From the NCBI GenBank assembly GCA_028822535.1, contig JAPKDO010000005.1, positions 1-32,043 of the forward strand: DNA of 32,043 nucleotides, in the 5' to 3' direction. The notes beneath the pieces are model-generated. The model was not told the DNA's origin and ran no database searches. It was given only the letters and a program-made list of their open reading frames with translations. A program made the position numbers and the translations under genes. Numbering within the stretch: position 1 is the first letter of the stretch; each line of letters opens with the position of its first letter. Shown in pieces: positions 1 to 7,713 of the stretch. The DNA is from Acidimicrobiales bacterium (GTDB taxonomy: Bacteria; Actinomycetota; Acidimicrobiia; Acidimicrobiales; Salinilacustritrichaceae).

Positions 1-19
1 CGAAGCGGACGGTCGTCAT
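1..19 (-). CDS. 5' end of an unknown gene, cut by the window edge
   Basis: Only the first six codons are inside the window (M-T-T-V-R-F). The ATG at 19..17 overlaps the TGA stop of the mca-like gene (18..16) in the ATGA arrangement typical of translationally coupled genes. A downstream operon partner of mca is therefore likely, but nothing can be said about its product. The start is inferred from the overlap alone. Confidence 0.5.
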
Positions 20-867
20 GCCACGCCGTCGAAGATGTCGCCCGTGGACTCGTCCGACTCGACGTGACTGACGGCGAGCACGTAGTCGTCCCAGGGGTGG
101 ATCGACGCGGCCACGTCGCGTGGGAGCCCGAACCAGAACGGCGACGTCGGATCGACTTGGGTCGCGTGGGCCAACAACGCGTCCCAGCGCACATCGCCGT
201 AGCCGTCCGTCGAGACCCGGGTCGTGATCCGATGGTCCTTCGATTCACGTTCGAACCACTTGTCGTCGAACGGCGACTCGAGACCGAGCTCGAGGAACTT
301 GGCGTGCATCCCCTCCATGCGGGCCCGCGACCACTCGGTCCAGTACACCTTCTGGACCTGGTGTGGCGCCCCGGATTCGGGATAGGCCGCCTCGTCCGCC
401 GCCTTCTCGATGGCCGGCATCGTCACGTCGTGGACCATGAGGTGGTCGGGGTGCGGATATCCCGTCTGGTCGTCCCCATAGGTGACGACCACCTGGGGTC
501 GCTCGCGCCGGATGATCTCGACCAGCCGGCCCACGGCCTCGTCGAGGGGCGCATTCGCGAATGCTTCGGGACGGGCGTTGGCCTCGCTGTCGGGCATGCC
601 CGAGTCCCGGTATCCGAGCATCACGACCTCGTCGTAGCCGATGATCTCCGCCGCGGCATCCAGTTCCTGGCGGCGTACGGCCTCGAGGTCGGCTCGCACC
701 TCGGGACGGTCCATCGCCGGGTTCAAGATGTCGCCCTCCTCGCCGCCGGTGCAACAGACGAGCACGGTCCGCACGCCGTCGGCGTGGTAGCGGGCGACGG
801 TACCGGCACCCTTGGACGATTCGTCGTCGGGGTGCGCGTGCACCGTGAGCAGGCAGCGGTCGGTCAC
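16..867 (-). CDS. mca: Mycothiol S-conjugate amidase (LmbE/PIG-L family)
   Basis: A 283-residue zinc hydrolase of the LmbE/PIG-L fold. Mca cleaves mycothiol S-conjugates into a mercapturic acid and GlcN-Ins, so electrophiles and antibiotics can be exported after mycothiol trapping; it acts in the cytoplasm. The N-terminal AHPDDESSKG motif (residues 11-20) supplies H12 and D15, and the HPDH motif near 139-142 supplies a further zinc histidine. GGEEGDILNPAMD (about 41-53) is the Mca-type version of the loop and favours Mca over the related deacetylase MshB. The GTG start at 867 lies 6 bases after a TAGCGT -10 and has no Shine-Dalgarno, so the mRNA is probably leaderless. The gene overlaps the next minus-strand gene by 4 bases. 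Mycothiol is restricted to Actinobacteria, which places the host. Confidence 0.87.
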   Translation of the reverse strand: MTDRCLLTVHAHPDDESSKGAGTVARYHADGVRTVLVCCTGGEEGDILNPAMDRPEVRADLEAVRRQELDAAAEIIGYDEVVMLGYRDSGMPDSEANARPEAFANAPLDEAVGRLVEIIRRERPQVVVTYGDDQTGYPHPDHLMVHDVTMPAIEKAADEAAYPESGAPHQVQKVYWTEWSRARMEGMHAKFLELGLESPFDDKWFERESKDHRITTRVSTDGYGDVRWDALLAHATQVDPTSPFWFGLPRDVAASIHPWDDYVLAVSHVESDESTGDIFDGVA

Positions 868-873
868 GCAGAC

Positions 874-879
874 ACGCTA
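874..879 (-). promoter_or_regulatory. -10 element (TAGCGT) of mca, leaderless type
   Basis: TAGCGT on the minus strand ends 6 bases before the GTG start of mca. This spacing puts the expected transcription start at or next to the start codon. It fits the pattern seen in front of many other genes in this window. Confidence 0.45.
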
Positions 880-923
880 GCGAGCGACCCGCCGGAGGGA
901 CGCCAACGATCGGTGCTGCGGGG

Positions 924-1226
924 CTACCGGGTGGTGTAGCGGTCTCCGCCGTCTTCGACAGTCCAGCGTCCGCCGCGTCGGAGCCATCGCCCACTGGCCA
1001 CCCCGGTCCCGATCCCGAACAGGACTCCGAACGGGAGCGCCACCTTGAGGAGGCCGGTACGGATGATCGGACGGTCCATTCCGTTCGCCTCGAACGACGC
1101 CACCAGGTAGATCGGGATCGCGATGAGGAAGTACACCGTCGCACCGACGGCAACACCGATCGTGACGCCGAGCAGGATCGATCGACCGATCGGGCGCGGC
1201 TCGGGAGTGTCGGTGGTCGCGGGCAT
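924..1226 (-). CDS. Small membrane protein of unknown function
   Basis: A 100-residue protein with two predicted membrane helices (about residues 18-41 and 56-75) separated by a short loop, and a charged C-terminus ending DRYTTR. I do not recognise a family. I chose the ATG at 1226 over the ORF-track start at 1262 because GGAGA lies 5 bases before it and a TACCGT -10 ends 9 bases before it; the longer version would run across the divergent promoter of the lipoprotein gene. It points the same way as mca and lies 56 bp upstream of it, but mca has its own -10. Confidence 0.65.
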   Translation of the reverse strand: MPATTDTPEPRPIGRSILLGVTIGVAVGATVYFLIAIPIYLVASFEANGMDRPIIRTGLLKVALPFGVLFGIGTGVASGRWLRRGGRWTVEDGGDRYTTR

Positions 1227-1235
1227 GGTGTCTCC

Positions 1236-1258
1236 ACGGTAGTGCCGGTCCCTACGAT
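1236..1258. promoter_or_regulatory. Divergent promoter pair between the small membrane protein and the lipoprotein
   Basis: On the minus strand TACCGT (1236-1241) lies 9 bases before the ATG at 1226. On the plus strand TACGAT (1253-1258) lies 6 bases before the GTG at 1265. Both look like -10 elements. The whole divergent intergenic region is only 38 bp, so the two polymerases would compete for space. Confidence 0.45.
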
Positions 1259-1264
1259 CCAACC

Positions 1265-1942
1265 GTGCGCCTCGTCGTCCTCGCCTGCCTGCTCATCGCC
1301 ATCGCTGCATGCGGCAGCGACGACGGCGTCGGTGACACTCGAGCCGAACAAGCCCGCACCGCCGCACTCGACGCCGGTCTCGACGACGAGGTCGCAGACT
1401 TCCTCGCCACCGCCGCACGCGGCCAGACCGCGACCTATCAGGCCACGTATCCGGGCCCCGAGGAGGGGACGCAGATCGTCGTGGCCAACCGTTCTCCCGA
1501 TCGACGGATCGACGTCCTGGACGGCGAGCGGATCGTGGAGATGCAACTCGTGATCGACGGCGAAGCCGTCACCTGCACACGCGACGCCGACGAAGACGCC
1601 ATCGTCGCGTGCGAGCGCACCGATGCGATCGTCGAACCGCTCGGGGCGTTCGGTGCATCGACCATGGAACAACTCACCGGCACGCTGGCGACGCGCATGG
1701 AGGACTACACCTTCGCGATCGAGACTGCGACGGTGGCGGGCACGGAAGCCCGATGCCTGGTCACGACCATCCGGGAGGGGCGAGAGCGATCCGACCTGAC
1801 CGACACCGGCACGCTGTGCATCTCGGCCGAGGGAGCGCTCCTGCGGGTCGCCCAGGGCGACGAAGTGCTCGAGGCGAGCGACTACACCACCGACATCCCG
1901 GACGGCACATTCGTCCGACCCGACCGCGACGGCGACAAGTAG
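1265..1942 (+). CDS. Putative lipoprotein, unknown function
   Basis: A 225-residue protein with a short N-terminal signal and a lipobox (IAAC, C16), followed by an acidic mature domain, so it is probably exported and lipid-anchored to the outer face of the membrane. No catalytic motif is visible. Two further cysteines (in VTCTRD and ARCLVT) could form a disulfide. The GTG start is supported by TACGAT 6 bases upstream and by how neatly the signal peptide begins there. The stop is 9 bases before the NfeD start, so this gene probably leads an operon with NfeD and the SPFH protein. I do not recognise the family. Confidence 0.75.
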   Translation: MRLVVLACLLIAIAACGSDDGVGDTRAEQARTAALDAGLDDEVADFLATAARGQTATYQATYPGPEEGTQIVVANRSPDRRIDVLDGERIVEMQLVIDGEAVTCTRDADEDAIVACERTDAIVEPLGAFGASTMEQLTGTLATRMEDYTFAIETATVAGTEARCLVTTIREGRERSDLTDTGTLCISAEGALLRVAQGDEVLEASDYTTDIPDGTFVRPDRDGDK

Positions 1943-1951
1943 CCTGCGGGC

Positions 1952-2443
1952 GTGGACGACCCCGACTTCTGGCAGTGGGTGTGGCTGGGTGCCGCCTTGG
2001 TGTTCGGCCTCGGTGAGATGGCCAGCCCCGGCTCGTTCTTCCTGGCACCGTTCGCCGTGGGCGCGGCGTTCGCCGCGACGGCCGCACTCCTCGGAGCCGC
2101 CGTCGGCATCAGTTGGCTGGTGTTCATCGTCGTGTCGACGGTTGCCTTCGCGGCGCTTCGTCCGCTCGCACGCCGTCTCGACGAAGCCGGAGGCAACCCG
2201 ACCGGCGTCGGCGCCCAACGCCTCGTCGGTGAGCAGGCGCTCGTGCTCCAGGACATCCCCGCCGGACTCGACGAGGTCGGACTGATCCGCATCGGACGCG
2301 AGGAATGGCGGGCCCAGACGCCGGACGGCACCGCCGTTTCACGCGACAGTCGCGTCGTCGTCGCCGAGGTCCGTGGCACCCGTGTCGTCGTGTACCCGAC
2401 CGAACGCGCCCTCCCCTCCACTCCACCCGAAAGGTCCCTCTGA
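1952..2443 (+). CDS. NfeD-like membrane protein
   Basis: A 163-residue protein. Two or three hydrophobic segments fill about residues 8-70 (containing FGLGEMASPGSFFLAPFAVGAA), followed by a soluble C-terminal beta domain of about 70 residues, starting near GAQRLVGEQALVLQD, that resembles the OB fold of NfeD proteins. NfeD proteins usually pair with SPFH/stomatin partners in membrane microdomains, and the next gene is exactly such a partner: the TGA of this gene shares one base with its ATG (TGATG). The start is a GTG 9 bases after the preceding stop. It is the short NfeD form, without the N-terminal serine protease domain. The pairing raises confidence in both calls. Confidence 0.85.
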   Translation: MDDPDFWQWVWLGAALVFGLGEMASPGSFFLAPFAVGAAFAATAALLGAAVGISWLVFIVVSTVAFAALRPLARRLDEAGGNPTGVGAQRLVGEQALVLQDIPAGLDEVGLIRIGREEWRAQTPDGTAVSRDSRVVVAEVRGTRVVVYPTERALPSTPPERSL

Positions 2444-3396
2444 TGGGTCTCGTCGTCGTCCTCGCCGTCATCGGCGTGTTGCTCTTCGCCTATGTCGCCG
2501 CAGGCGTCCGGATCATCCGGCCGTACCAGCGAGGCATCGTCGAGATGCTCGGCAAGTACCAACAGACCGTGGACCCCGGCCTTCGGATCATCATCCCGTT
2601 CGTGCAGACCATCCGCGCTGTCGACATGCGCGAGCAGGTCGTCGACGTGCCACCCCAGGAGGTCATCACCTCCGACAACGTGGCGGTCTCGGTCGACGCG
2701 GTCATCTACTACGAACCCACCGACCCCCAGCGCCTCGTGTACAACGTCGCGAACTTCATCCTGGCGGTCACCAAGCTCGCCCAGACCAACCTCCGCAACG
2801 TGATCGGTGACCTGCAGCTCGACGAGTCGCTCACGTCGCGCGACAAGATCAACATCGCCCTGCGCGAGATCCTCGACGACGCCACCGACAAGTGGGGCGT
2901 CCGCGTGGTCCGGGTCGAGATCCAGCGCATCGACCCGCCGCCGGACGTCATGTCGGCGATGCACGAGCAGATGAAGGCCGAGCGCACGCGACGTGCCGTC
3001 GTGACCGAGGCCGAGGGTGCGCGGACGGCGTCGATCACCACGGCCGAGGGCGAGAAGGCTTCGGCCATCCTGCAAGCAGAGGGCATCAAAGCACGCTCGA
3101 TCCTCGAAGCCGAGGGTCGAGCCGAAGCGGTCCGGACGTTCGCCGAGGCCGAGAAGTTCCGTCAGCAAGCGGTCGCCGAGGGCGAGGCCGATGCCATCCG
3201 CAGCGTGTACCAGGCGATCCACGACGGCAACCCGTCGAACGACCTGCTGGCCATCAAGTACCTCGAGGCCCTCCAGAAGTTGGGCGACGGACAGGCGACC
3301 AAGATCATCGTGCCGACCGAACTGTCCGGCGTCGCCGGAGCGCTCGCCGGCGTGTCCGAACTCCTCGACCGACCCGCTTCCAACGGTTCGGCCTGA
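2443..3396 (+). CDS. SPFH/stomatin-family membrane protein (QmcA-like)
   Basis: A 317-residue protein with one N-terminal membrane helix (residues 1-23), an SPFH/band-7 domain (about 25-190, with RPYQRGIVEMLGKY, PGLRIIIPFV and DNVAVSVDAVIYY), then a helical, coiled-coil tail with repeated AEG motifs (about 190-260). Proteins of this type form large membrane-bound oligomers that organise lipid domains and work with proteases or NfeD partners. The ORF track starts at 2305, but residues before M47 come from the NfeD gene in another frame. The real ATG (2443) overlaps the NfeD stop by one base and is preceded by GAAAGG. It is 12 bases upstream of the dehydrogenase gene, which may share the mRNA. 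Confidence 0.9.
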   Translation: MGLVVVLAVIGVLLFAYVAAGVRIIRPYQRGIVEMLGKYQQTVDPGLRIIIPFVQTIRAVDMREQVVDVPPQEVITSDNVAVSVDAVIYYEPTDPQRLVYNVANFILAVTKLAQTNLRNVIGDLQLDESLTSRDKINIALREILDDATDKWGVRVVRVEIQRIDPPPDVMSAMHEQMKAERTRRAVVTEAEGARTASITTAEGEKASAILQAEGIKARSILEAEGRAEAVRTFAEAEKFRQQAVAEGEADAIRSVYQAIHDGNPSNDLLAIKYLEALQKLGDGQATKIIVPTELSGVAGALAGVSELLDRPASNGSA

Positions 3397-3408
3397 TAGA
3401 CGGGGCGC

Positions 3409-4653
3409 ATGAGCGAGCGCCTCACCGCACATCAAGCAGTCACACGCTATTTCGAGGAAGCGGCCGCCATCATCGCCCTCGAGGACGAGATGACGGCCGT
3501 TCTCACCTCGTCCTACCGGGAGGTGGCCTCCCAGGTCCCGGTCCGTCGCGACGACGGCTCGCTGCTCGTGCTGCGCGGGTTTCGCGTCCAGCACAACGGG
3601 GCTCGCGGTCCGTACAAGGGTGGCATCCGGTACCACCCGACCGTCGATCTCGACGAGGTGCGGGCGCTCGCTTCGCTGATGACGTGGAAGACAGCGCTGC
3701 TGGACATCCCCTTCGGCGGAGCCAAGGGCGGGATCGAGGTCGACCCGACCGACATGTCGGAGCGCGAACGCGAGGCGATGACCCGCCGCTTCACGAAGTC
3801 GATCCACCACGTGTTGGGCGCCTACCGCGACATCCCCGCCCCGGACGTCAACACCAATGCCCAGACGATGGCCTGGATGATGGACGCGTACTCGCAGCTC
3901 CACGGCTACACCCCGGCCTGCGTGACCGGCAAGCCGGTGGCGCTCAGCGGAGCGCCCGGCCGAGCGTCAGCCACCGGGCGTGGAGCGATCGACGTGCTCG
4001 AGGCGTGGTGCGAACACACCGATCGCCCGATCGACGGGCTCCGGATCGCGATCCAGGGCTACGGCAACGTCGGTTCGTGGGCCGCGACCACCGCCGTCGA
4101 ACGCGGTGCCACGGTCGTCGCGGTCTCCGACGTCGGCGGCGGCGTGTACGACCCGTCGGGCCTCGATGTCCCCCTCCTGTGCAAGACGGTCGCCGAGGGC
4201 GGTTTCGTCGCCGACGCCGGCGTCGGCGAGACCATCTCGAACGACGAGTTGCTGGCGCTCGAGTGCGACGTGTTGATCCCCGCCGCACTCGGTCAGGTCA
4301 TCACCGACCAGAACGCGGCCGACGTTCGAGCTTCCGTGGTGCTCGAAGGCGCCAACTATCCGGTGACGCCTGACGGCGATGTGATCCTCAACGATCGGGG
4401 AATCGTCGTGATCCCCGACATCCTCGCCAACGCGGGCGGCGTCACCGGCTCCTACTTCGAGTGGACGATGAACATCCAACAGTTCACGTGGAAGATGTCG
4501 GTCTTCAACGACGAACTCGCGGACCGACTCCGGATGGCCTACGAGCGGACGCATGCCTTCGCCGACGCGCACGACTGCACCCTCCGTCGAGCGGCGTACA
4601 GCATCGGCGTCCAGCGCGTCGCCGATGCGGCTCGTCTCCGGGGGTACGTGTAG
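3409..4653 (+). CDS. gdhA: Glu/Leu/Phe/Val dehydrogenase family protein (glutamate dehydrogenase-like), copy 1
   Basis: A 414-residue cytoplasmic oxidoreductase that interconverts an amino acid and its 2-oxo acid using NAD(P). The N-terminal substrate domain carries GPYKGGIRYHP (K70), K94 and the catalytic-lysine motif PFGGAKGG (K106), followed by PAPDVNT. The Rossmann domain begins with QGYGNVGSWAA, and NAGGVTGSYFEW lies near the end. Length and motifs match hexameric glutamate dehydrogenases. Glutamate is the likeliest substrate, but leucine or another amino acid cannot be excluded by eye. A second family member lies at 12113-13360. The gene begins 12 bases after the SPFH stop and may be the last gene of that operon. 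Confidence 0.88.
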   Translation: MSERLTAHQAVTRYFEEAAAIIALEDEMTAVLTSSYREVASQVPVRRDDGSLLVLRGFRVQHNGARGPYKGGIRYHPTVDLDEVRALASLMTWKTALLDIPFGGAKGGIEVDPTDMSEREREAMTRRFTKSIHHVLGAYRDIPAPDVNTNAQTMAWMMDAYSQLHGYTPACVTGKPVALSGAPGRASATGRGAIDVLEAWCEHTDRPIDGLRIAIQGYGNVGSWAATTAVERGATVVAVSDVGGGVYDPSGLDVPLLCKTVAEGGFVADAGVGETISNDELLALECDVLIPAALGQVITDQNAADVRASVVLEGANYPVTPDGDVILNDRGIVVIPDILANAGGVTGSYFEWTMNIQQFTWKMSVFNDELADRLRMAYERTHAFADAHDCTLRRAAYSIGVQRVADAARLRGYV

Positions 4654-4682
4654 TCGACGTGCCCGGGTGGCACGATGCCCTG

Positions 4683-5300
4683 ATGCCCCGGAGGATCCTG
4701 CTTCGCTGCACCGTCGCCGGCATGCTCGTGTTCGCAGCATGCGGAGACGACGGCAGGACGCTGACACCGGCGCCCGAGGTGCCGATCGCTCCGGTGACCA
4801 CCACGACGGCACCACCGCCGGAAGCCGGGTTCACGACCGACGACCCGGCGATCGGGCTCAACCTGTCGAGCCCGGCGTTCGCCGGCGGAGACCTCCTCGG
4901 CGCCGACTTCACCTGTGACGGGTTGAACGTCTCTCCCCCGCTCGTGTTCGCCGGCACCCCGGACAACGCTGCCGAACTCGCGGTCACCATGGTCGATCGG
5001 ACGGCGGACGGTGCCGTCCACTGGGTCGTCACCGGGCTCGACCCGACGCTGCTCCAACTCGAGTCCGGCGTCACCCCACCCGGCGCCGTCACTGCTCGAA
5101 CCGACACGGGAGTCGACGGCTGGGACGGGCCGTGCCCACCGGCGGGCGACGACCCCCACGAGTACGTGTTCTCCATCTACGCGTTGGCCGAGCCGATCGG
5201 CCTCGCCCCGGGGCTCGACGGCCGAGAAGCGATCACCTTGATCGAACAGGCTGCGATCTCGTCGACGTTGCTCGTGGGTCGCTACGCCAGCCCGTCCTGA
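4683..5300 (+). CDS. YbhB/YbcL-type PEBP-family lipoprotein
   Basis: A 205-residue protein with an N-terminal hydrophobic segment ending FAAC, a slightly atypical lipobox (F at -3) followed by GDDGRT, then a Pro/Thr-rich linker and a phosphatidylethanolamine-binding-protein domain. Family hallmarks are LSSPAF, DFTCDGLNVSPPL, the AVTMVDRTADG segment, HWVVTGLDP and HEYVFSIYAL. In bacteria these YbhB/YbcL proteins have no settled enzymatic role; the exported form is common in actinobacteria. The ORF track starts at 4461 inside the dehydrogenase gene; the ATG at 4683, just before the signal peptide, is preferred. The stop lies 3 bases from the stop of the convergent MaoC gene. Confidence 0.85.
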   Translation: MPRRILLRCTVAGMLVFAACGDDGRTLTPAPEVPIAPVTTTTAPPPEAGFTTDDPAIGLNLSSPAFAGGDLLGADFTCDGLNVSPPLVFAGTPDNAAELAVTMVDRTADGAVHWVVTGLDPTLLQLESGVTPPGAVTARTDTGVDGWDGPCPPAGDDPHEYVFSIYALAEPIGLAPGLDGREAITLIEQAAISSTLLVGRYASPS

Positions 5301-5303
5301 GGT

Positions 5304-5774
5304 CTATCCGTACGTGAGGCGGGTGATCCAGTCGGCGACGACGGCCGGGCGGTCGACTCCTTCGATCTCGATCGTGTAGGTGCGGGTGACCTGGATGTTG
5401 TCGCCCTTGAGTTGGACGTCCTTGAGCACGCTGGTCGCTCGGATCTTCGAGCCACTCGGCACCGGCGACACGAAGCGGACCTTGTCGAATCCGTAGTTGA
5501 CACCCATCACGACGCCCTTGAACGTCTCCGGGTCCTGGGGGACCGACGAGGACAGGTGGGTCAGCATCGACAGCGTGAGGAATCCGTGTGCGATCGTTCC
5601 ACCGAACGGACTCGCCTTCGCCGCTTCCTCGTCCACGTGGATGAACTGGTGGTCGATGGTGACATCGGCGAAGTCGTTGATCCGCTCCTGCGTCATCTCG
5701 AACCACTCGCCCGTACCGTCGGTCTCGCCGACGTTGGCCTGGAACTTCTCGAATGCGGTCTCTGCGGCAGTCAT
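5304..5774 (-). CDS. MaoC-family dehydratase (hot-dog fold, NodN-like)
   Basis: A 156-residue single hot-dog protein. The (R)-hydratase catalytic signature is visible as DHQFIHVDEEAA (D41, H46), followed by PFGGTIAHGFLTLSML, in which the glycine/histidine segment lines the active site. Such enzymes hydrate trans-2-enoyl-CoA to (R)-3-hydroxyacyl-CoA in fatty acid or polyester metabolism; the substrate cannot be told. The family's usual length is about 150 residues, so the protein is complete. The ATG at 5774 is preceded by TAGGGT with an 8-base gap and no Shine-Dalgarno. It appears to be a single-gene unit, with its 3' end almost touching the YbhB gene. Confidence 0.88.
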   Translation of the reverse strand: MTAAETAFEKFQANVGETDGTGEWFEMTQERINDFADVTIDHQFIHVDEEAAKASPFGGTIAHGFLTLSMLTHLSSSVPQDPETFKGVVMGVNYGFDKVRFVSPVPSGSKIRATSVLKDVQLKGDNIQVTRTYTIEIEGVDRPAVVADWITRLTYG

Positions 5775-5782
5775 GGCGCAGG

Positions 5783-5788
5783 ACCCTA
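5783..5788 (-). promoter_or_regulatory. -10 element (TAGGGT) of the MaoC gene
   Basis: TAGGGT on the minus strand lies 8 bases before the ATG at 5774, in the 45-bp gap between two co-directional genes. The spacing fits a leaderless or near-leaderless transcript. Confidence 0.4.
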
Positions 5789-5819
5789 CGCGTGGCCGCC
5801 GGGTGAAGGGGGACTTCCC

Positions 5820-6611
5820 TCAGTCGTCGTCCTCGACTGCCTCGGCGTCGATGACGTTCTTCCCCCTGCCCCCGGCCTTGTCGGCCTTGTCGGCCTTGCG
5901 AGCAGCGCGTTGCGCTTTCAACTCGGCGACCCGATCGGCGTTCTCTGCTCGGCGGGTCTGGAACCCACCGACCCCGAGCGCGACCAGCGCCGGCAACGTG
6001 TAGATCGCGTATGCCCCACCGATGAAGAAGACGTAGCCGGCGATCGCCAGCATCGACATCGTCCAGATCGTCGAACGTTTCTCGTGTTTGGTGAAGTACG
6101 CCGCCACGCCGGTGATGACGACGGGCGTGAACATGATGAGCAGCGCGACCGGGAGGGACTCCTCGTCGAGGAGCTTGACGTCCTCGATGATCGTCGCCGT
6201 GCCGTCGTCGTTGATCTCGGGGTCATCGGCGAGTTCGACGCGCGGGTCGTCCTCGGGCACCTCGCGCTCGACCCGCACCGGCGTGAGGATCAACAGACCG
6301 ATCGAGGCGATGCTGAACAGGAAGGCCAACATGACGGCGCGCTGACCCGGGATCGAGAACGGGTTCTGCCGTCCACCCTTCGTCGGTCGTGCCGTCGCCT
6401 TCTTGCCGGCCGTCTTCTTCCCGGCCGAGCCCTTCGCTGAGTCGCCGCCGCCCGAGGTCGTCGATCCGCCCTCGGACCCGGCGTCTGCACCGCCGAGTTC
6501 GTTCGCGATCTCGGTCGCCTCCCCCGCATGGGCCGAACGCGCCTGACGCGCCTCGCGCTGCGCGCGATTGCGACGCTGCCGTTCCGCCTTGCTGGGTTTG
6601 GGAGAAGCCAC
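5820..6611 (-). CDS. Membrane protein with basic low-complexity tails, unknown function
   Basis: A 263-residue protein. The first ~85 residues are Lys/Arg/Ala/Ser/Gly-rich and probably disordered (SKAERQRRNRAQREARQARS, then GGSTTSGGGDSAKG and KKTAGKK runs). Three or four membrane helices follow (about residues 92-110, 155-175 and 187-222), with an acidic loop between the first two. The C-terminal tail (about 228-263) is charged and probably helical, ending in a run of acidic residues. No family recognised. The GTG start at 6611 is preceded by TACGGT with a 7-base gap, supporting it as a leaderless start. The basic tail could contact nucleic acid or the ribosome, but that is speculation. Confidence 0.7.
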   Translation of the reverse strand: MASPKPSKAERQRRNRAQREARQARSAHAGEATEIANELGGADAGSEGGSTTSGGGDSAKGSAGKKTAGKKATARPTKGGRQNPFSIPGQRAVMLAFLFSIASIGLLILTPVRVEREVPEDDPRVELADDPEINDDGTATIIEDVKLLDEESLPVALLIMFTPVVITGVAAYFTKHEKRSTIWTMSMLAIAGYVFFIGGAYAIYTLPALVALGVGGFQTRRAENADRVAELKAQRAARKADKADKAGGRGKNVIDAEAVEDDD

Positions 6612-6618
6612 GTCCGCG

Positions 6619-6624
6619 ACCGTA
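6619..6624 (-). promoter_or_regulatory. -10 element (TACGGT) of the 5820-6611 gene
   Basis: TACGGT on the minus strand ends 7 bases before the GTG start. It lies in the 34-bp gap after the VOC gene stop, so this gene need not depend on the upstream transcript. Confidence 0.4.
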
Positions 6625-6645
6625 GATCGCGGACCGTCGGCACCC

Positions 6646-6996
6646 CTAGCCAGGCTCGTGCAGTTCGATCATGTTCCCGGAGGGATCGTGGAGGAACGCC
6701 TGACGGCTCGGGCCCACCGGCGAGGGGTCGCCGACGGTCACCCCCTTGTCTCGGATCTCGGCAACCGCAGCGTCGAGGTCGGACACCTGCACCGCGAAGT
6801 GCTGGCCGCGGTCGTCGGGCACCGGCACCTCGAGGAGATGCACCTGCTGACCGCCGATGTCCAACCACGCCCCACCGAACCCGAAGTCGGGACGGTCGTC
6901 GCGAACACTCAGGCCCAGCACGTCGGTGTAGAACGCGATCGCGGCATCGGCATCGTGGACGTTGATCGACACGTGATGGACCCCGAGTGGCTGCAT
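6646..6996 (-). CDS. VOC-superfamily (glyoxalase/dioxygenase fold) protein
   Basis: A 116-residue single-module VOC protein with the paired beta-alpha-beta-beta-beta pattern: GVHHVSINVHDADAAIAFYTDVLGL at the N-terminus and HDPSGNMIELHEPG at the C-terminus. Likely metal ligands are a histidine in VHHVSI (H7 or H8), the histidine in QVHLLEV and the glutamate in MIELHE. The family includes glyoxalase I, thiol-transferase resistance proteins and ring-cleaving dioxygenases; the reaction cannot be assigned here. The ATG at 6996 replaces the longer ORF-track start, which runs into the alkB gene in another frame; GAGGGG precedes it. It lies 53 bp downstream of the AlkB-like gene on the same strand and could be carried on the same SOS-induced transcript. 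Confidence 0.85.
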   Translation of the reverse strand: MQPLGVHHVSINVHDADAAIAFYTDVLGLSVRDDRPDFGFGGAWLDIGGQQVHLLEVPVPDDRGQHFAVQVSDLDAAVAEIRDKGVTVGDPSPVGPSRQAFLHDPSGNMIELHEPG

Positions 6997-7049
6997 CCCC
7001 TCATCCTGCCTCGTCGGGGCGCGCCACGGCCGACCGGTCGTCTGCTGCG

Positions 7050-7658
7050 TCAGCCCAGCCAGGGCGGGCGGAACATGATCGACAGGCGAGGGCCGACCGG
7101 GCGTGCGGTCTTCGGCACACCGTGGCGCCACGTGCGTTGGATCGTCCCGCCCATCACCAACAAGTCGCCGTGGCCGAGTTCCAGCGTCCGGCCATGCCCG
7201 CCGGCGACCGGCGTCAAGCGAAAGCGTCGGCGCGCACCACACGAGACGATCGCCATCGTCGTGGTGTCCATGTCGCGGGCGATCTGGTCGCCGTGGGGGG
7301 CGACCGAATCCCGGCCGTCCCGATACCAGGCCAGTCCGATGCGGTCGCAGGGTTCGTCGTAGCGCTCGCTGACGAGGCGGCCGATCTCGTCGAGCACGGG
7401 ATGGCCGGGGCCATCGTCGGGGATCGCCGCCGTCCGTCGGGGCACGTCCACGATGCGGTCGTACATCGGCCGTCGTTGTGCCCGCCACGACGTCGAGGCG
7501 ACGAGGCCGTCGAACACCTCCTGTTCGCCGCCGAGCCAGCCGGGGAGCAGTTCGATCCACGCGCCATCGGTCAGTTCGACGTGTTCGATGCCCGAGAACG
7601 ACGCGTCCACCTCCGGTACGGACGAACCGAACAGCGTCGGTTGGAGGTCGGCGAACAC
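7050..7658 (-). CDS. AlkB-like 2-oxoglutarate/Fe(II)-dependent dioxygenase (alkylation repair)
   Basis: A 202-residue protein. AlkB enzymes remove methyl groups from N1-methyladenine and N3-methylcytosine in DNA or RNA by oxidative demethylation. The iron triad is visible as PHGDQ (H122, D124) and WRHGV (H179); the 2-oxoglutarate arginine and the trailing conserved arginine are in GPRLSIMFRP (R191, R197). LAWYRDGRDSVAPHGD corresponds to the family's NYYRDG...WHSD segment. All key residues are intact and the length is normal. The GTG start has a TAGCAT -10 seven bases upstream and a LexA-type box (7672-7685) filling the 18-bp promoter spacer, so SOS induction is expected. That box links it to dnaE2 and imuA in the same window. 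Substrate preference is not known. Confidence 0.87.
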   Translation of the reverse strand: MFADLQPTLFGSSVPEVDASFSGIEHVELTDGAWIELLPGWLGGEQEVFDGLVASTSWRAQRRPMYDRIVDVPRRTAAIPDDGPGHPVLDEIGRLVSERYDEPCDRIGLAWYRDGRDSVAPHGDQIARDMDTTTMAIVSCGARRRFRLTPVAGGHGRTLELGHGDLLVMGGTIQRTWRHGVPKTARPVGPRLSIMFRPPWLG

Positions 7659-7665
7659 GGGACGA

Positions 7666-7695
7666 ATGCTACGAACACTTGTTCGATTCCGTCAA
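7666..7695 (-). promoter_or_regulatory. SOS promoter of the alkB-like gene: -35, LexA box, -10
   Basis: On the minus strand: -35 TTGACG (7690-7695), an 18-bp spacer containing CGAAC-N4-GTTCG (7672-7685), -10 TAGCAT (7666-7671), then 7 bases to the GTG at 7658. The palindromic box matches the LexA operator known from actinobacteria and Bacillus. Its position between -35 and -10 means bound LexA would block polymerase. There is no room for a leader, so the mRNA is probably leaderless. The layout is the same as at imuA. Confidence 0.82.
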
Positions 7696-7713
7696 CCCGC
7701 GACGTCCGTTTCG

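Noticed and set aside
245-2218. Long minus-strand ORF of 657 aa
   Set aside because: It runs across mca, the small membrane protein and the plus-strand lipoprotein with Arg/Gly/Pro-rich sequence and no domain; it is a GC-rich shadow.
1882-3903. Minus-strand ORF of 673 aa opposite NfeD, SPFH and dehydrogenase
   Set aside because: It is antisense to three well-supported genes, has His/Asp/Arg-rich shadow composition and no family motif.
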